Assembly (NCBI RefSeq): GCF_000340475.1
Contig: NZ_CM001792.1
Location: 1,262,659-1,326,658 of the forward strand
DNA from: Oceanobacillus kimchii X50
GTDB lineage: Bacteria > Bacillota > Bacilli > Bacillales > Amphibacillaceae
Direction of reading: 5' to 3'
DNA length: 64,000 bases
Shown: positions 26,416 through 35,637 of the stretch, piece by piece
Numbering within the stretch: position 1 is the stretch's first letter
How the letters are laid out: each line of letters begins with the position of its first letter
Program-made: the position numbers and the translations under genes
Notes under the pieces: generated by a model
What the model saw: the letters and a program-made list of their open reading frames with translations, nothing else
Databases searched by the model: none
What the model was told of the DNA's origin: nothing

Positions 26416-26496
26416 TTGGAAAGAGTAGATGTTGTTTACGAATTAATACAGGATAAAATCTCATATATTTCAAGGGTAGTGAGGAAATGTATATAA
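26416..26496 (+). pseudogene. Start fragment of a NUDIX-like gene
   Basis: TTG 26416 behind TTGGAGGTT encodes MERVDVVYELIQDKISYIS and stops after 26 codons. The opening matches the first strand of NUDIX hydrolases (VDVVYALI); everything after is missing. The intact start signal with no body suggests a deletion. Confidence 0.35.
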
Positions 26497-26548
26497 TCAT
26501 CATTAATTAATGTGCATATTATAAAAAATTGTAGATAGGGGTTGTACA

Positions 26549-26722
26549 ATGGGTCCTTTGTTGCCAACAATTGTATGGATTGTATATTATATCTTCTTTC
26601 TTATTCTATTAATTGTTAGTATGTATAATATGAAAAGAGATTTTATAAGAGTACAATCATCGCAAAATTTATTGTTAATTCCGTTATTGCTTATCATTAG
26701 CTTATTTTATTCAGAGGTGTAA
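26549..26722 (+). CDS. 57-residue membrane peptide
   Basis: ATG 26549 behind ATAGGGG. Two hydrophobic segments (LPTIVWIVYYIFFLILLIVS and LLLIPLLLIISLF) are joined by a basic loop (MKRDFIRVQSS). The stop TAA directly abuts the next ATG, so it is the first gene of a three-gene run of tiny membrane proteins. Confidence 0.45.
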   Translation: MGPLLPTIVWIVYYIFFLILLIVSMYNMKRDFIRVQSSQNLLLIPLLLIISLFYSEV

Positions 26723-26881
26723 ATGAAATCGAATATTTATGGCTGCAACTCGTTTGATTTATTTGCTATAGCTATTGCAGTAATTTATATCTACTTTCTA
26801 TTTTTTCGTTTCTTCTATTTATTAATCTATTTAGACGAAGATGAAAGATATACAAATTTTGAAGTATGGAGTGTTATGTAA
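26723..26881 (+). CDS. 52-residue membrane peptide
   Basis: ATG 26723 begins in the base after the previous stop, with AGAGGTG in the last codons of that gene. One long hydrophobic stretch (LFAIAIAVIYIYFLFF) is followed by an acidic tail (LDEDERYTNFEVW). Its end overlaps the next ORF by about 40 bases. Confidence 0.4.
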   Translation: MKSNIYGCNSFDLFAIAIAVIYIYFLFFRFFYLLIYLDEDERYTNFEVWSVM

Positions 26882-27137
26882 CTTGGAACATGTATTAAAA
26901 CAAAAATGGATTATACTTTCAATGATTAGTTTTATTATAAGTTTAATATTATGGCTGCCTAATTTTATCGACGAATATGGATATGGTTATTGGTTATGGA
27001 CATTCTTGATAGGTCCAATTGGTATCGTACTTGGATATATAGGTAGGAGTAAGTTAGCTGTCGTGTTGAATATTCTTATAACCTTTAGTTTTTTTATCTT
27101 TATGTTTATTGGGTTTTTATGGGAAAGTATTTATTAA
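26841..27137 (+). CDS. 98-residue membrane protein
   Basis: Hydrophobic segments WIILSMISFIISLILWLP, WLWTFLIGPIGIVLGYIG and AVVLNILITFSFFIFMFIG give three spans. The chosen ATG has a weak site (GACGAAG); the true start may lie some codons further in. Function unknown; probably translationally linked to the two preceding peptides. Confidence 0.5.
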   Translation: MKDIQILKYGVLCNLEHVLKQKWIILSMISFIISLILWLPNFIDEYGYGYWLWTFLIGPIGIVLGYIGRSKLAVVLNILITFSFFIFMFIGFLWESIY

Positions 27138-27696
27138 GTTAGATTTAATGATTTAGTTGATTATATGAGAAAATGTCTGAAAAAAGAAGTAACACAGATA
27201 GAGGGGGTATTTTTTGAAATTTTATCAAAGGTGGGAAGGGAAGCCTGTGTGTGTTACTCATTATTATTCCCCTTAAAATAATACTAAACAAATACCGTAT
27301 ACTTAGTTAAATTAAGAGATACCGGCAACTCAGACATAGCCAGACAGCCACATCAATGAAGCATGTAGGAATCAGTTCTAGAAAGATTTTAAAGAAAAAC
27401 GGGTTCAATAAATTAAGATTCATGACGTTAAGGATGGTTATGATAAAGGAGCATCTTTTCGAGTGTTTGAGTGTTCGCTATAGATTTAACCGAATATCGT
27501 GAGTTGAGAATAATTAAAAGCGAAATTCTTAAAGTTTTATCAGACTAGTATTATGATACTATTTTACCTTGAATAAATTTTAGATTAATATTAATATTTA
27601 ATAAATTATGTATTATGGTAATCTATTTTTGAACAATGTTTTTCACGTAATTTAATAACCTTTTTGTTAAAAAGGGGAAATAGCTTAAAGTAAGAA
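27138..27696. other. Decayed region with a possible integrase trace
   Basis: No intact gene. Around 27370-27460, reading across frame changes gives KILKKNGFNKLRF followed by HD- and R-like codons, which resembles the box II region of tyrosine recombinases (RFHDLRH). The similarity is short and broken. Confidence 0.3.
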
Positions 27697-27710
27697 TGAA
27701 TGCGCTATCA
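27697..27710 (+). promoter_or_regulatory. cre-like site (CcpA) before the arabinanase gene
   Basis: TGAATGCGCTATCA fits the catabolite-responsive element TGNAANCGNWNNCA with one mismatch and lies 30 bases before the ATG, where CcpA binding would block expression in glucose. Confidence 0.5.
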
Positions 27711-27740
27711 AAAAGGAAAAGGTGAAAGGAGAAAAAAACT

Positions 27741-30572
27741 ATGCTTACTTTCTTAAAAAGAGTGTCAGTATTTGGTGTTTTATTGATCTGCCTCGCACCT
27801 ATAACCGTATTAGGCAATGAGCAAACACATCCCGAATCTATAGCTTTTGATCGGGCTTCTGTACATGATCCATCGATAATTAAAGCGAAAGATGGAACGT
27901 ACTATGTGTTTGGTTCACTTATAGCGGTTGCTAAATCAAATGATTTAAGTAACTGGAATTCTATAGTGGACAGTGAATATCAAACTCCTGAAAATAACCC
28001 TATCTATGGTGACTTATCTGCTAATCTAGCAGAATCATTTGAATGGGCTGGGGAAGATGATGCGGATAGTACAGGAGGCTTTGCTGTATGGGCTCCAGAT
28101 ATATTCTGGAACAAAGACTATGTCTGGGAAGATGGTTCAACCGGTGCTTATATGCTGTATTATAGCGTTTCTTCTACTTATATCCGCTCGGCTATTGGTA
28201 TAGCGGTATCAAAAGATATAGAAGGTCACTATGAATATTCGGACACGATTATGTACTCTGGTTTTACGAACAACGAAAGTTATGATGATAATAGTGATGT
28301 GAATAAACATTGGGAAAATACAAATATCTCTAATCTTATAGATGAGGGGATTATTGGTGATGTAAATCCAGATTGGTTTACCGAAGAAAGCAATTTCAAC
28401 AACGCTCTTTATACGAATGCGATCGACGCCAATATTCTCTATGATGAGAATGGTGACTTGTTTATGACTTACGGATCTTGGTCAGGTGGTACTTTTATTT
28501 TAGAATTGGATAAAGTAACAGGTACACCGATTTACCCAGGGGAAGATGGAGAAACTTCTGATGGTAGAATGATTGATCGATATTTTGGTACAAAAATTGC
28601 TGGTGGATTTGGAAGATCTGGTGAAGGAACCTATGCAGTCTATGATAAAGAAACAGGTTATTATTATCTCTACATTACATATGGTGGACTAGCCTCTGAT
28701 GGTGGTTATCAAATGCGCCAATTCCGATCAGAAAATATTGAAGGTCCTTATGTAGATGCTGCTGGAAATGAAGCAGTATTTCCTGATAGCTTTGATATTG
28801 GTGTAGGTAATTTTCCTGGTAATGATGATCATAAAGAAATTGGTAATAAAATGATGGGAAACTTTCTGTTTAAGAGAGACTACGGTGAAGAAGGTGCAGG
28901 AATAGGGACAGGATATATGGCGCCGGGGCATAATTCATATTTAATCGATGAGAAACTTGGAAAAGAGTTCATTGTGACACATACTCGATTTCCTCAGGAA
29001 GGAGAAATGCATCAGGTTCGTGTGCACCAAATGTTTAAAAATAGTGATGATTGGCCAGTACCGGCACCATATCACTATGCAGGAGAAGGGATTGAAGCGG
29101 TAGCGGAACCTGATGTAATTGGTAACTATAAATTTGTGAACCATGGTAAAGAAATTACCGGTGAGTTAACCGAATCAACATGGGTTAAATTAAATGATGA
29201 CCATTCTATTTCTGGAGCTGTATCAGGGACATGGGAACTCTATGATGATTACCGTGTGGAGTTAACAGTGGAGGATAAAAAATACGATGGTGTGTTCATT
29301 CGTCAGTATGATCCTACATCTGAAAAATGGGTGATGACATTTAGTGCGATGTCAAATGAAGGTGTAGTAGTCTGGGGAAGTCGTACAGAAACTAGAGATG
29401 ATCAAGAAATTGTAGATAGCATAAAACAAGAATTAAGTGAAAGCCTACCTGAACGTGCCATTTCCGACTTAGACTTACCGACCTTGGGAACACAAGGGGC
29501 AGAAATTTCATGGGAATCCTCCCATCCAGAAGTTATTTCACCAGAAGGCGATGTTAATCGGCCACCCTTTGAATCCGATGATGCGAGGGTTGAATTGACA
29601 GCAATAATTACATTAGGAGAAGTAACGGAAACGCTCACTCTAACCATAACTGTACCTGCACGTGAACAAGGTGGATTGACAGCGTATTATGATTTTAGTG
29701 ATGGTTTTTCAGATCGTTCCGGAAATCACGAGGATGCTACTATCACTGGGGATCGGATAAATAATACAGGTGGAGAGATTACTTTTGCGGATGGTATTGT
29801 TGGTCAGGCAGCCAAATTTAATGGTCAATCTGGATTAAAGCTGGCTGATGGTTTAATTGCTAGTAATCAATATTCTATATCGTTATGGATGAAACCTGAG
29901 GAGATAACTGAATTTACTACTACATTTTTTGGGACTAGAACAGAAAATAATTGGATAAGCCTTGTACCAAACGCTCAGAATGTCACCAAAGTATGGGCGC
30001 ATAATGGAGATGACTGGTACGATGCGACATCAGATTCCATTATTCCAACAGGAGAATGGACACATTTCGCGTTTACTGTTGATGAAGGAAAAGCAACTGT
30101 ATATATTAATGGAGAAGAAAAGTTTTCCAATGATAATTTTCCGAATATCTTTACAACAGAAGATGCTCAATTTAGTTTAGGTGTTAACTTTTGGGATACA
30201 CCATTTAAAGGATTAATGGATGAAGTTCGTGTTTATGATGGTTTCGTACTTGCAGTCGAAGAAGTGCATTCACTGTACGAAAATCCTGCATTAGAAGAAG
30301 AGAATGATACGCCAGGAAATGAAGATGAAACTGACGACGGAACAGACGGTGATGGTTCCAAAGAAGGAGAAAAGGGAAACGATGTTGAAGACCCGAAGTC
30401 TAACGTTGATAAGGCGGGGGACGATGGTAATGTATCAGATAATGAAAAGCAAGGAGGAACACTACCGGAGACTGCAACCAACAGATATAATTGGCTATTA
30501 TTGGGACTGGTATTATCCACAATTGGTGGTAGTGTATTATTACTTAAGAAGAGGAGCAACACTATTAATTAA
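27741..30572 (+). CDS. LPXTG-anchored GH43 endo-arabinanase with LamG domain
   Basis: 943 residues. A signal peptide (MLTFLKRVSVFGVLLICLA) precedes a GH43 five-bladed propeller (about 30-430) whose base Asp is in SVHDPSIIK; AVWAPDIFWN and LFMTYGSWSGG are further family landmarks. A GH43 C-terminal beta domain (about 440-550), a short Ig-like domain (about 555-640), a LamG-like fold (about 645-845), an acidic linker, LPETA, a membrane helix and KKR follow. It should cut arabinan at the cell surface after sortase anchoring. LPETA differs from canonical LPXTG at the last position. No sortase is in the window. Confidence 0.85.
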   Translation: MLTFLKRVSVFGVLLICLAPITVLGNEQTHPESIAFDRASVHDPSIIKAKDGTYYVFGSLIAVAKSNDLSNWNSIVDSEYQTPENNPIYGDLSANLAESFEWAGEDDADSTGGFAVWAPDIFWNKDYVWEDGSTGAYMLYYSVSSTYIRSAIGIAVSKDIEGHYEYSDTIMYSGFTNNESYDDNSDVNKHWENTNISNLIDEGIIGDVNPDWFTEESNFNNALYTNAIDANILYDENGDLFMTYGSWSGGTFILELDKVTGTPIYPGEDGETSDGRMIDRYFGTKIAGGFGRSGEGTYAVYDKETGYYYLYITYGGLASDGGYQMRQFRSENIEGPYVDAAGNEAVFPDSFDIGVGNFPGNDDHKEIGNKMMGNFLFKRDYGEEGAGIGTGYMAPGHNSYLIDEKLGKEFIVTHTRFPQEGEMHQVRVHQMFKNSDDWPVPAPYHYAGEGIEAVAEPDVIGNYKFVNHGKEITGELTESTWVKLNDDHSISGAVSGTWELYDDYRVELTVEDKKYDGVFIRQYDPTSEKWVMTFSAMSNEGVVVWGSRTETRDDQEIVDSIKQELSESLPERAISDLDLPTLGTQGAEISWESSHPEVISPEGDVNRPPFESDDARVELTAIITLGEVTETLTLTITVPAREQGGLTAYYDFSDGFSDRSGNHEDATITGDRINNTGGEITFADGIVGQAAKFNGQSGLKLADGLIASNQYSISLWMKPEEITEFTTTFFGTRTENNWISLVPNAQNVTKVWAHNGDDWYDATSDSIIPTGEWTHFAFTVDEGKATVYINGEEKFSNDNFPNIFTTEDAQFSLGVNFWDTPFKGLMDEVRVYDGFVLAVEEVHSLYENPALEEENDTPGNEDETDDGTDGDGSKEGEKGNDVEDPKSNVDKAGDDGNVSDNEKQGGTLPETATNRYNWLLLGLVLSTIGGSVLLLKKRSNTIN

Positions 30573-30663
30573 GGAATTTTAATTATACTTTAAAATGGAA
30601 CTTATCAGATAAAAACTGACCATTAAAAATAAGTAAAAAAGTGAGCTCGATAAGAGGTGTTAT

Positions 30664-31089
30664 ATGAAGTTTGATGAACTTTCAGTAGGACAGGTTTTTA
30701 CAACAAAATCACTAAAGGTTTCGAAAGAAGATATAACTAAATTTGCAAGTGAATTTGATCCGCAATATATGCACTTAGATGAAAAGAAAGCAAAAGAAGG
30801 AATGTTTAATGGTATCATAGCTTCTGGAATGCATACACTTGCGCTGTCTTTCAAACTATGGGTGGAAGAAGAAGTGTACGGTCAAGATATAATTGCTGGG
30901 TTACAAATGAACAATATTAAATTTATAAAACCTGTATTCCCAAATGATAAATTATATGCTGTAGTAGAGATTACGGAATTGAGAGTCTTAAAAAAGAAAC
31001 AAGGTATTCTAACAGTATTGTTAAAGACATTTAATGAGGACGGAGAAAAAGTCTTGCAAGGAGAATTGTCCGCTCTGATGAGGCTATAA
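30664..31089 (+). CDS. MaoC-type hotdog dehydratase
   Basis: 141 residues, single hotdog fold. FASEFDPQYMHLDEKKA and the following MFNGIIASGMHT carry the hydratase 2 motif with its Asp and His. MaoC proteins hydrate or dehydrate acyl-CoA or acyl-ACP; the substrate is unknown. It precedes the amidohydrolase gene by 31 bases and may be co-transcribed. ATG follows AAGAGGTG. Confidence 0.82.
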   Translation: MKFDELSVGQVFTTKSLKVSKEDITKFASEFDPQYMHLDEKKAKEGMFNGIIASGMHTLALSFKLWVEEEVYGQDIIAGLQMNNIKFIKPVFPNDKLYAVVEITELRVLKKKQGILTVLLKTFNEDGEKVLQGELSALMRL

Positions 31090-31120
31090 TTTTCATGTGA
31101 TTTTTGAGGAGTTTTCGAAA

Positions 31121-32332
31121 ATGAGAGATTCAACGTGGTTACGAAATGTAAGAGTAGAGAATGATTATTTGGAGAAAGAAGGATTTACATATGGTAGTAA
31201 ATCTGAAACAGTTGATATAGAGATTAAAAATGGGAAAATAAGCGATATTATAGCTCATCAAAATTTCCGCCCAGATGGGAATAATGAGATAGATGGAAAA
31301 AATTATCTTATTTTACCGACATTAAGAGAAATGCATTGTCATTTGGATAAAAGTAAGCTCGGTGTTCCTTGGAAACCGATTACTCCGGCAAATAATATTG
31401 TAGAACGGTTTACGAGTGAAATAGATGAATTAGATAATCTAACTCTTTCTTTAAAAGATAGAGCGAAAAACCTAATTGAAACGGAGATTTCTAATGGGGT
31501 TACATTTTTCCGATCACATATTGATGTTCATCCGAAAGTAGGGCAGCGATATCTTGAAGGCGTATTAGAAACCTTAGAAGAATACCAAGGACAGCTAGAT
31601 TACGAACTTGTCGCATTTCCACAGCACGGTATGCTTCGTTCAAATGCATATGATGATGTGAAAAAAGCATTGGAATCCGGAGTGCAAATCATTGGTGGTG
31701 TGGACCCCTCTTCATTAGATGGTGACCTAGAAAGGTCGTTGAGTCAGACATTCGAGCTTGCAATACAATTCAATGTTCCTATTGATATTCATGTACATGA
31801 TCGGGGGGAGCACGGAACAGAAACAGTTAAAAAATTAATAGAGTATACAAAGCAAAGTAATTGGCAGGGAAAAGTGGCAATTAGTCATGCCTTTGGATTG
31901 AATGACTTTGTGGGAGAAGAAAGGGAAATGGTATTTAGTGAATTAGCAGAACTTGGTATTTCTGTTATATCTAGTGTTCCAATTAATGGGAGGATTCCTC
32001 CATTAGAAGAATTAAGAACAGCAGGTGTTAACGTGAATTTAGGATGTGATAATGTTTATGATTCTTGGTCGCCTTTTGGTACTGGAAATATCTTAGAAAA
32101 ATTAAATCGTTATGCTGAAATTCATCGTTTAATGACTCAGGAAGCGCTAACGGACTCTTTAGCTCTTATAACTGGAAAACCACTTAATTTAGAGAAAGGG
32201 AAAACATGGCTAAAAAAAGATATGGATGCGAGTTTCCTATTAGTAGATAGTTCATCAGCAGCAGAATTTGTGGCAAGACAAAGTCCAGTTAAATTTAGTT
32301 TCTATAAAGGGACAGTTGTGCATAGTTTGTAA
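31121..32332 (+). CDS. Amidohydrolase, cytosine deaminase-like
   Basis: 403 residues from ATG 31121 behind GAGGAG; the frame is open eight codons further. Metal ligands of the amidohydrolase barrel are visible: EMHCHLDKS (HxH), IDIHVHDRGEHGTET, ISHAFGL and GCDNVYDSW with the terminal Asp. The HCHLDKS form is typical of the CodA-like deaminases and related triazine hydrolases. The exact ring substrate is not readable. Probably a cytoplasmic zinc or iron enzyme. Confidence 0.82.
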   Translation: MRDSTWLRNVRVENDYLEKEGFTYGSKSETVDIEIKNGKISDIIAHQNFRPDGNNEIDGKNYLILPTLREMHCHLDKSKLGVPWKPITPANNIVERFTSEIDELDNLTLSLKDRAKNLIETEISNGVTFFRSHIDVHPKVGQRYLEGVLETLEEYQGQLDYELVAFPQHGMLRSNAYDDVKKALESGVQIIGGVDPSSLDGDLERSLSQTFELAIQFNVPIDIHVHDRGEHGTETVKKLIEYTKQSNWQGKVAISHAFGLNDFVGEEREMVFSELAELGISVISSVPINGRIPPLEELRTAGVNVNLGCDNVYDSWSPFGTGNILEKLNRYAEIHRLMTQEALTDSLALITGKPLNLEKGKTWLKKDMDASFLLVDSSSAAEFVARQSPVKFSFYKGTVVHSL

Positions 32333-32352
32333 TGATTAAGAGGAGCAAAGAA

Positions 32353-32490
32353 ATGGATGGAGGGAAGGAACAGCTTATTATATTGAAAGATATAACAATA
32401 ATATCGGATAGTTTAAATATTGATATTTGGCTTAAAGGTGGTTGGGCTATAGACTTTCTGTTAAAAAAAATTACTACGAAAGATTATTGA
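32353..32490 (+). pseudogene. Start fragment of an aminoglycoside-type nucleotidyltransferase
   Basis: ATG 32353 behind AAGAGGAGC encodes 45 residues ending in LNIDIWLKGGWAIDFLLKK. The WLxGGWAIDFL motif is the first active-site region of LinB/ANT-type antibiotic nucleotidyltransferases. The following metal-binding strand and everything beyond are missing. Its stop codon overlaps the ribosome binding site of the metallopeptidase gene. Confidence 0.6.
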
Positions 32491-32501
32491 GGTGTGATTT
32501 T

Positions 32502-33347
32502 TTGAAATTAATTGATACGGTACCTTACTTTTTAAATAACTATGAATCGTCCATCTCCTTTCTAAAAAAATATTATAGTCAATACTCTACTAGTTTTGAA
32601 GAATATTTTGCCTATCATTGCAAAGGTACAGAAGAAAGACATCTTCAGTCCATACGTAAATATCCTTCATCTTTACCAGTTATTACGGAAGTTCATCGAA
32701 ATATTAAGCCAGTTATTAAAAAGGTTACAGAGAAATATAAAGTGGTTTATGACATAGAATTTCCTAATAATGTTAATTTAATTGTTGGTGGATTTAGCTC
32801 AAATGCATTTACACATAGGCAAGTTATTCCTGACGTTACTTTTTCACTTGAAAAACTTTCACCGAATCCGGATCATTTACATGTAATCGTGGCACATGAA
32901 TTTGGACATGCTGCACATAACATTTTGACAGACACTACAGATGTCAATTGGAATCAGATGAGATGGGAGAATGCACTCCTTTCGTTGTATCGTGAAGGAG
33001 CGGCGACTTATTTTTCCAAAAGAATTGTCCCAAATCTTAACTCTTCTATCTACTTTTCTTATAATGACGAAGGAGAAGAATGGATGGAGTTTTGCAAAAA
33101 GGACGAAAAGAAAATAATAGCTGCTTTTCTAGATGATTACAGTAAACTGTCATCTGAAGATATGTATAAAGAGTGGTTTTCAATTAATGGTGGAACTCAT
33201 TTTGGCTTCAATCGTCTTGCCTACTATATAGGATACATCTTCTTTGAAACACAAGTTAATGAATGGGGAGAAATGAATGCCATTTTAGCATGGAAAAACT
33301 CAGATTTTATAGAAACGATTCATTCATGGCTGCAAAGTAATGGTTAA
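32502..33347 (+). CDS. Putative zinc metallopeptidase (HExxH)
   Basis: 281 residues from TTG 32502 behind GAGGTG; the frame is open 20 codons further but without a site. VIVAHEFGHAAHN near residue 150 is a gluzincin-type zinc site, and LYREGAATYFSKR about 35 residues on supplies the third ligand Glu. NVNLIVGGFSSNAFT is a typical strand before it. This is the arrangement of DUF2268-like peptidases. No signal peptide, so an intracellular role is likely. Confidence 0.7.
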   Translation: MKLIDTVPYFLNNYESSISFLKKYYSQYSTSFEEYFAYHCKGTEERHLQSIRKYPSSLPVITEVHRNIKPVIKKVTEKYKVVYDIEFPNNVNLIVGGFSSNAFTHRQVIPDVTFSLEKLSPNPDHLHVIVAHEFGHAAHNILTDTTDVNWNQMRWENALLSLYREGAATYFSKRIVPNLNSSIYFSYNDEGEEWMEFCKKDEKKIIAAFLDDYSKLSSEDMYKEWFSINGGTHFGFNRLAYYIGYIFFETQVNEWGEMNAILAWKNSDFIETIHSWLQSNG

Positions 33348-33365
33348 TAGAGAGGAAGGTTTTAT

Positions 33366-33950
33366 TTGAAAATTAGAGAATACGAAGCTAAAGATGAAGT
33401 TGGTTGGGTACGTTGCAGAGTACTGGCTTTTCTAGATACTGCATACTACGATAACATCGTACCACATAAAGAAAAGTATGATAATCCCTCGATTGAGTTA
33501 ATAGCAGAAATAGATAATGAAATTGTTGGATTAATAGACGTGGAATATGAACAACAAGAAAGAACAGTTTGTTCGCGAGGAAGTGGGTTAGGAGGAATGA
33601 TTTGGCATATAGCTGTTCATCCTGACTATCAGCGAATGAAGATTGGAACGGCTTTGCTTGCAGAAGCAGAGGAACGTGCTAGAAGAGTAGGATTGAATCG
33701 ATTAGAAGCTTGGACGAGAGACGATCTGTCCGTCAATATTTGGTATGAAACACAACAGTTTTTAAAAGTTGATAGTTATTTACATGTGTATATGGAGGGA
33801 GACGAGATAAAAGAAACTTTATCAAGTAAAATTCCTCATATTTTTCCTATCAAGGTATTCGCGCACTATGTTGGAAATAAGCACGAAGAAGTGAAAAATA
33901 AGTATAGACGTATACATGAATGTAATTGCTATGAGAAACGATTAGATTAG
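33366..33950 (+). CDS. GNAT family N-acetyltransferase
   Basis: 194 residues from TTG 33366 behind GAGGAAGG. WHIAVHPDYQRMKIGTALL near residue 85 is the acetyl-CoA motif, followed by LNRLEAWTRDD and NIWYETQQF. Substrate unknown. It follows the metallopeptidase gene by 18 bases, so the two are probably one transcript. Confidence 0.82.
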   Translation: MKIREYEAKDEVGWVRCRVLAFLDTAYYDNIVPHKEKYDNPSIELIAEIDNEIVGLIDVEYEQQERTVCSRGSGLGGMIWHIAVHPDYQRMKIGTALLAEAEERARRVGLNRLEAWTRDDLSVNIWYETQQFLKVDSYLHVYMEGDEIKETLSSKIPHIFPIKVFAHYVGNKHEEVKNKYRRIHECNCYEKRLD

Positions 33951-33986
33951 TTTGTTATGATGCATGATAGGGAGGGGAAAAGTTTT

Positions 33987-34736
33987 ATGAGTAAAATAGG
34001 CTTACAGTTATATACTTTAAGAGAAGCTGCTACCAGTAATTTCCATAATTTATTGATAGATGTTGGGGCAATTGGATATGAAGGGGTTCAGTTCGCAGGT
34101 TTTTATGATACTCCCGCTGAGAAGGTGAATTCAACTTTAGTAAGATCAGAAATGATTCCAGCAGGTGCGCATGTTCCCATTGATCAACTTCAAGAAAATC
34201 TTGATAGCGTTAAACAATTCCACGAATCTATCAATAATTCATTAATTATCTGTCCCTATCTTCCAGAAGAAATGAGACAGACTAAAGAGGACTATCTTAA
34301 GAGCGCTGAACTTTTTAATCAAATTGGAAAGAAACTGAAAGATTCAGGGTTTCAGTTTGCCTATCATAATCACGCATTTGAATTTGAGGAAATGGAAAAT
34401 GAAACCGGTTTTTCATTGTTGTTTGGAAATACGGATTCAGAATTGGTAAAGATGGAACTAGACTGTTATTGGGCCACTTACGCAAAATATGATCCTATAA
34501 AAATTATTAACAAATATAAGGATCGTTGCATATCACTTCATATAAAAGATATTAAGTTAGAGAATGGAGAAAAAGTGTCTACGGAGATTGGAAATGGTAC
34601 GCTTGACGTTCGTTCTCTCATCCAAACAGGGATAAAGAACAATGTAGAATGGTTTATTGTAGAACAAGAACATTTTACGGGAGACCCGTTAAAGAGTGCC
34701 GAAAAAAATTTAAGCGCTTTAAAAGATATGTTATAA
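33987..34736 (+). CDS. Sugar phosphate isomerase/epimerase family (AP_endonuc_2 fold)
   Basis: 249 residues from ATG 33987 behind AGGGAGGGG. The TIM barrel shows SKIGLQLYTLRE, GYEGVQFAGFYD, FAYHNHAFEFEE, VKMELDCYWATYAKYDP and SLHIKDIK, the metal-binding His, Glu and Asp of the xylose-isomerase-like family. It probably isomerises a sugar or inositol derivative. Its position among polysaccharide genes fits carbohydrate catabolism. Confidence 0.82.
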   Translation: MSKIGLQLYTLREAATSNFHNLLIDVGAIGYEGVQFAGFYDTPAEKVNSTLVRSEMIPAGAHVPIDQLQENLDSVKQFHESINNSLIICPYLPEEMRQTKEDYLKSAELFNQIGKKLKDSGFQFAYHNHAFEFEEMENETGFSLLFGNTDSELVKMELDCYWATYAKYDPIKIINKYKDRCISLHIKDIKLENGEKVSTEIGNGTLDVRSLIQTGIKNNVEWFIVEQEHFTGDPLKSAEKNLSALKDML

Positions 34737-34801
34737 GAGACTTAGTAAACATACTCTAATTAAATGTAAAAAACCATCTCACTAAAAATGTTCAGAACTT
34801 A

Positions 34802-35077
34802 TTGACATTTAGAATGGCTGTGGTAAGCTAATTGAAATACAATATGTGCAATGAAGAGGAGTAGTAAGGATTACTTGTTTATTAAGAGAACTGTCGGCTG
34901 GTGCAAGACAGTAAATGAGTTCCTGAACTCGCCTTGGAGCTTTAAGATTAACAAATAAATCTTAACGGGTTGCGCCGTTACACGTGTAGAGTGAGTTCGT
35001 TATCAATGAACTAACAAGAGTGGTAACGCGTAGGTAAAGCCTGTCGTCTCTTAGAGATGATGGGCTTTTTTTAGTTC
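34802..35077 (+). promoter_or_regulatory. T-box leader upstream of two acetyltransferase genes
   Basis: TTGACA (34802-34807) with an extended -10 TGGTAAGCT starts the leader. Stem I features AGGAGTAGTAA, then AGAGA and ACTGTC/GACAGT around GGCTGGTGCAA. The 14-base T-box core lies near 35013-35030 (AAGAGTGGTAACGCG), followed by the terminator AAAGCCTGTC / GATGGGCTTT with a T run (35036-35072). Uncharged tRNA binding would favour readthrough into the GNAT genes. The specifier codon lies near TTCCTGAAC (34920-34928); I cannot decide between UUC, UCC and CCU by eye. Confidence 0.85.
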
Positions 35078-35097
35078 TATAATAAGGAGGAGATTCA

Positions 35098-35634
35098 ATG
35101 AGGGTTAGGAAGGCTTTGTTAGAAGATGTTCGAGGAATTGCAATCGTTCATGTAGATAGCTGGAAGGACACTTACAAGGGTATTATTCCAGATAGTTATT
35201 TAGAAAAGTTGACCTATCAACAACGAGAACAAATATGGGAATCGAATATTTCAGAAGATAAAAGTATTATATTGGTGGCGGAAAATGAACAAGGAAAAAT
35301 TATTGGATTTGCCAGTGGAGGAAAAAGGTCGACCAATACTTATGAAAATGCTGGTGATTTAACTTCTTTATATTTGCTAGAAACCTATCAAGGGACAGGG
35401 ATTGGAAAACAGTTACTTCGAGAGGTGTTATTACATCTTGAAGAATTAGGATATCGTAAAGTGTTTGTAGAAGTGCTTGAGGATAATCGAACGCGTTACT
35501 TTTATGAATATTATGGGGCAACATTAATTTCTTCATCCTCAATTACAATCGGAGGTAAAGTATTATCTTTACTGATATATGAATGGAATCATGTGAGTGA
35601 TGTACTTCATTCACTAAGTGGTGAGGAGGAATAA
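35098..35634 (+). CDS. T-box-controlled GNAT N-acetyltransferase
   Basis: 178 residues. SLYLLETYQGTGIGKQLL near residue 90 is the acetyl-CoA motif and RYFYEYYGATLIS is the late strand. The opening VRKALLEDVRGIAIVHVDSW is typical of small-molecule or antibiotic-type acetyltransferases. ATG 35098 follows AAGGAGGAG right after the T-box terminator, so expression depends on the charging of a specific tRNA. That points to acetylation of an aminoacyl compound or synthetase inhibitor, which is inference. Confidence 0.82.
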   Translation: MRVRKALLEDVRGIAIVHVDSWKDTYKGIIPDSYLEKLTYQQREQIWESNISEDKSIILVAENEQGKIIGFASGGKRSTNTYENAGDLTSLYLLETYQGTGIGKQLLREVLLHLEELGYRKVFVEVLEDNRTRYFYEYYGATLISSSSITIGGKVLSLLIYEWNHVSDVLHSLSGEEE

Positions 35635-35637
35635 AAA

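Noticed and set aside
30233-30562. 109-codon minus-strand ORF under the arabinanase end
   Set aside because: It mirrors the acidic linker and anchor region of the arabinanase; low-complexity Ser/Pro composition and no start signal.
34741-34800. Terminator after the sugar isomerase gene
   Set aside because: I could not find a stem with a T run; the AAAAAACC/CTCACT stretch does not fold well.
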